Positions 5,736 through 6,356 of a stretch of DNA of 6,356 bases are shown piece after piece (position 1 is the stretch's first letter; each line of letters begins with the position of its first letter). The notes beneath the pieces are model-generated. The model was not told the DNA's origin, did not search any database, and worked only from the letters and a program-made list of their open reading frames with translations. Origin of the DNA: an uncultured beta proteobacterium (GTDB lineage Bacteria > Pseudomonadota > Gammaproteobacteria > Burkholderiales > Burkholderiaceae_C); the NCBI GenBank assembly GCA_903834645.1, contig CAILKA010000641.1, positions 1-6,356 on the forward strand, read 5' to 3'. Position numbers and translations under genes: made by a program.

Positions 5736-6356
5736 GCCGGCACTCGATCGGCCCGTTCCACATCGGCACGCGCCGGCTCTCCTTCAGGCGCAGCCGCGAG
5801 GGCAGCTGAGGGTCGGGGCTGAGGACCCAGGCGGTCCAGCCCGTGTAGTGGCGCTTCCAGTGCGCGGCCAGGCCCGCGTAGAACGCGTCGGCCGGGTCCG
5901 GGCCGCCTTCGGGTGTCGCGGCGCCGTCTTCCTCGAAGCCTTCGCGCCCGGCCCGCGGCGCGGGCATGGCCCCTGCAGAGCCGCGCCCCTTGGGCACGAT
6001 GCGCTCGCCGTAGGGCGGGTTCATGATGAGCACGCCCTGCGGGGCCGGCGGCGGGCGCTGCAGCGCATCGCCCGCCTTGAACGAGATCGCGTGCGCCACG
6101 CCCGCGCGCTCGGCGTTGCGCTGCGCGAAGTCGGTCATGCGAAAGCTCACGTCGCCGGCGTGCACGGCCACGGCCGGGGCGTGCACGCGCGCACGCGCCG
6201 CCTCGCGCAGCGCCTGCCACGCAGCCAGGTGCGGCCGGAAGGGCAGCTGGCGCTCGAAGGCGAAGCGCCGCGCCAGGCCCGGCGCGATGCCGCAGGCGAT
6301 CTGTGCCGCCTCGATGGCGATCGTGCCCGCGCCGCAGAAGGGGTCCAGCAGCGGCC
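5695..6356 (-). CDS. rlmL: THUMP-type class I rRNA methyltransferase (RlmL-like, 23S rRNA m2G2445), C-terminal part
   Basis: RlmL transfers a methyl group from SAM to N2 of G2445 in 23S rRNA. In betaproteobacteria it is normally a standalone protein of about 400 residues rather than the E. coli RlmKL fusion. The minus-strand frame is open from the window edge to TGA at 5697-5695, giving 219 visible residues. It opens with PLLDPFCGAGTIAIEAAQ, which is SAM-binding motif I. AGDVSFRMTDFAQRNAERAG follows, and then NPPYGER (6021-6001), the catalytic motif IV of N2-guanine methyltransferases. The end has GWTAWVLSPDP, LRLKESR and WNGPIECRL, as in RlmL relatives. Between NPPYGERI and AFYAGL lies an Ala/Gly/Pro/Glu-rich insert of roughly 35 residues. 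The N-terminal THUMP/ferredoxin-like half lies outside the window. A sister family member with another target guanine cannot be excluded. Confidence 0.88.
   Translation of the reverse strand, partial: PLLDPFCGAGTIAIEAAQIACGIAPGLARRFAFERQLPFRPHLAAWQALREAARARVHAPAVAVHAGDVSFRMTDFAQRNAERAGVAHAISFKAGDALQRPPPAPQGVLIMNPPYGERIVPKGRGSAGAMPAPRAGREGFEEDGAATPEGGPDPADAFYAGLAAHWKRHYTGWTAWVLSPDPQLPSRLRLKESRRVPMWNGPIECRLMRFELVAGSARR

Overview
The window looks like a chromosomal segment of a high-GC betaproteobacterium, most likely Burkholderiales. The basis is very GC-rich codon use, the gene content (rsmE, a standalone THUMP-type rRNA methyltransferase, mtnN, a GatA-like amidase) and close recall-level resemblance of the proteins to that order. 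No genus can be fixed from sequence alone.

Left block (1-2656). First comes the 3' part of a BLUF blue-light sensor gene, cut by the window edge. After a 90-base gap follows an intact Gfo/Idh/MocA-family NAD(P)-dependent dehydrogenase. Thirteen bases later is a gene of the 2-dehydropantoate 2-reductase (PanE/ApbA) family that is broken: an internal deletion of about 70 bases (3n+1) removes roughly 23 residues and shifts the frame at about 1910-1912. Its 3' end runs directly into a gene fragment not obvious from ORF calling, about 61 codons of the C-terminal part of an IlvD/Edd-family dehydratase (2471-2656). The dehydratase lacks everything upstream and its last few dozen residues. Gfo/Idh, PanE-like reductase and IlvD/Edd dehydratase together look like the residue of a sugar-acid or hydroxy-acid catabolic operon that has decayed by deletion.

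Right block (2653-6356). This part is visibly more GC-rich and looks like ordinary, intact chromosomal sequence. It holds mtnN (MTA/SAH nucleosidase), whose ATG overlaps the stop of the dehydratase remnant, then an amidase-signature hydrolase, and rsmE (16S rRNA m3U1498 methyltransferase) starting 10 bases after the amidase. On the opposite strand is the 3' part of an RlmL-like 23S rRNA methyltransferase, whose end overlaps the end of rsmE by 41 bases. MtnN degrades S-adenosylhomocysteine, the product of both methyltransferases; this is a plausible but unproven functional link.

I found no tRNA, rRNA, CRISPR array, insertion sequence or convincing new molecular system. The most informative region is 1900-2660, where two gene remnants and a composition change record at least two deletion events. 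No gene-free stretch exceeds 300 bases; the longest gaps are 412-501 and 3394-3496.
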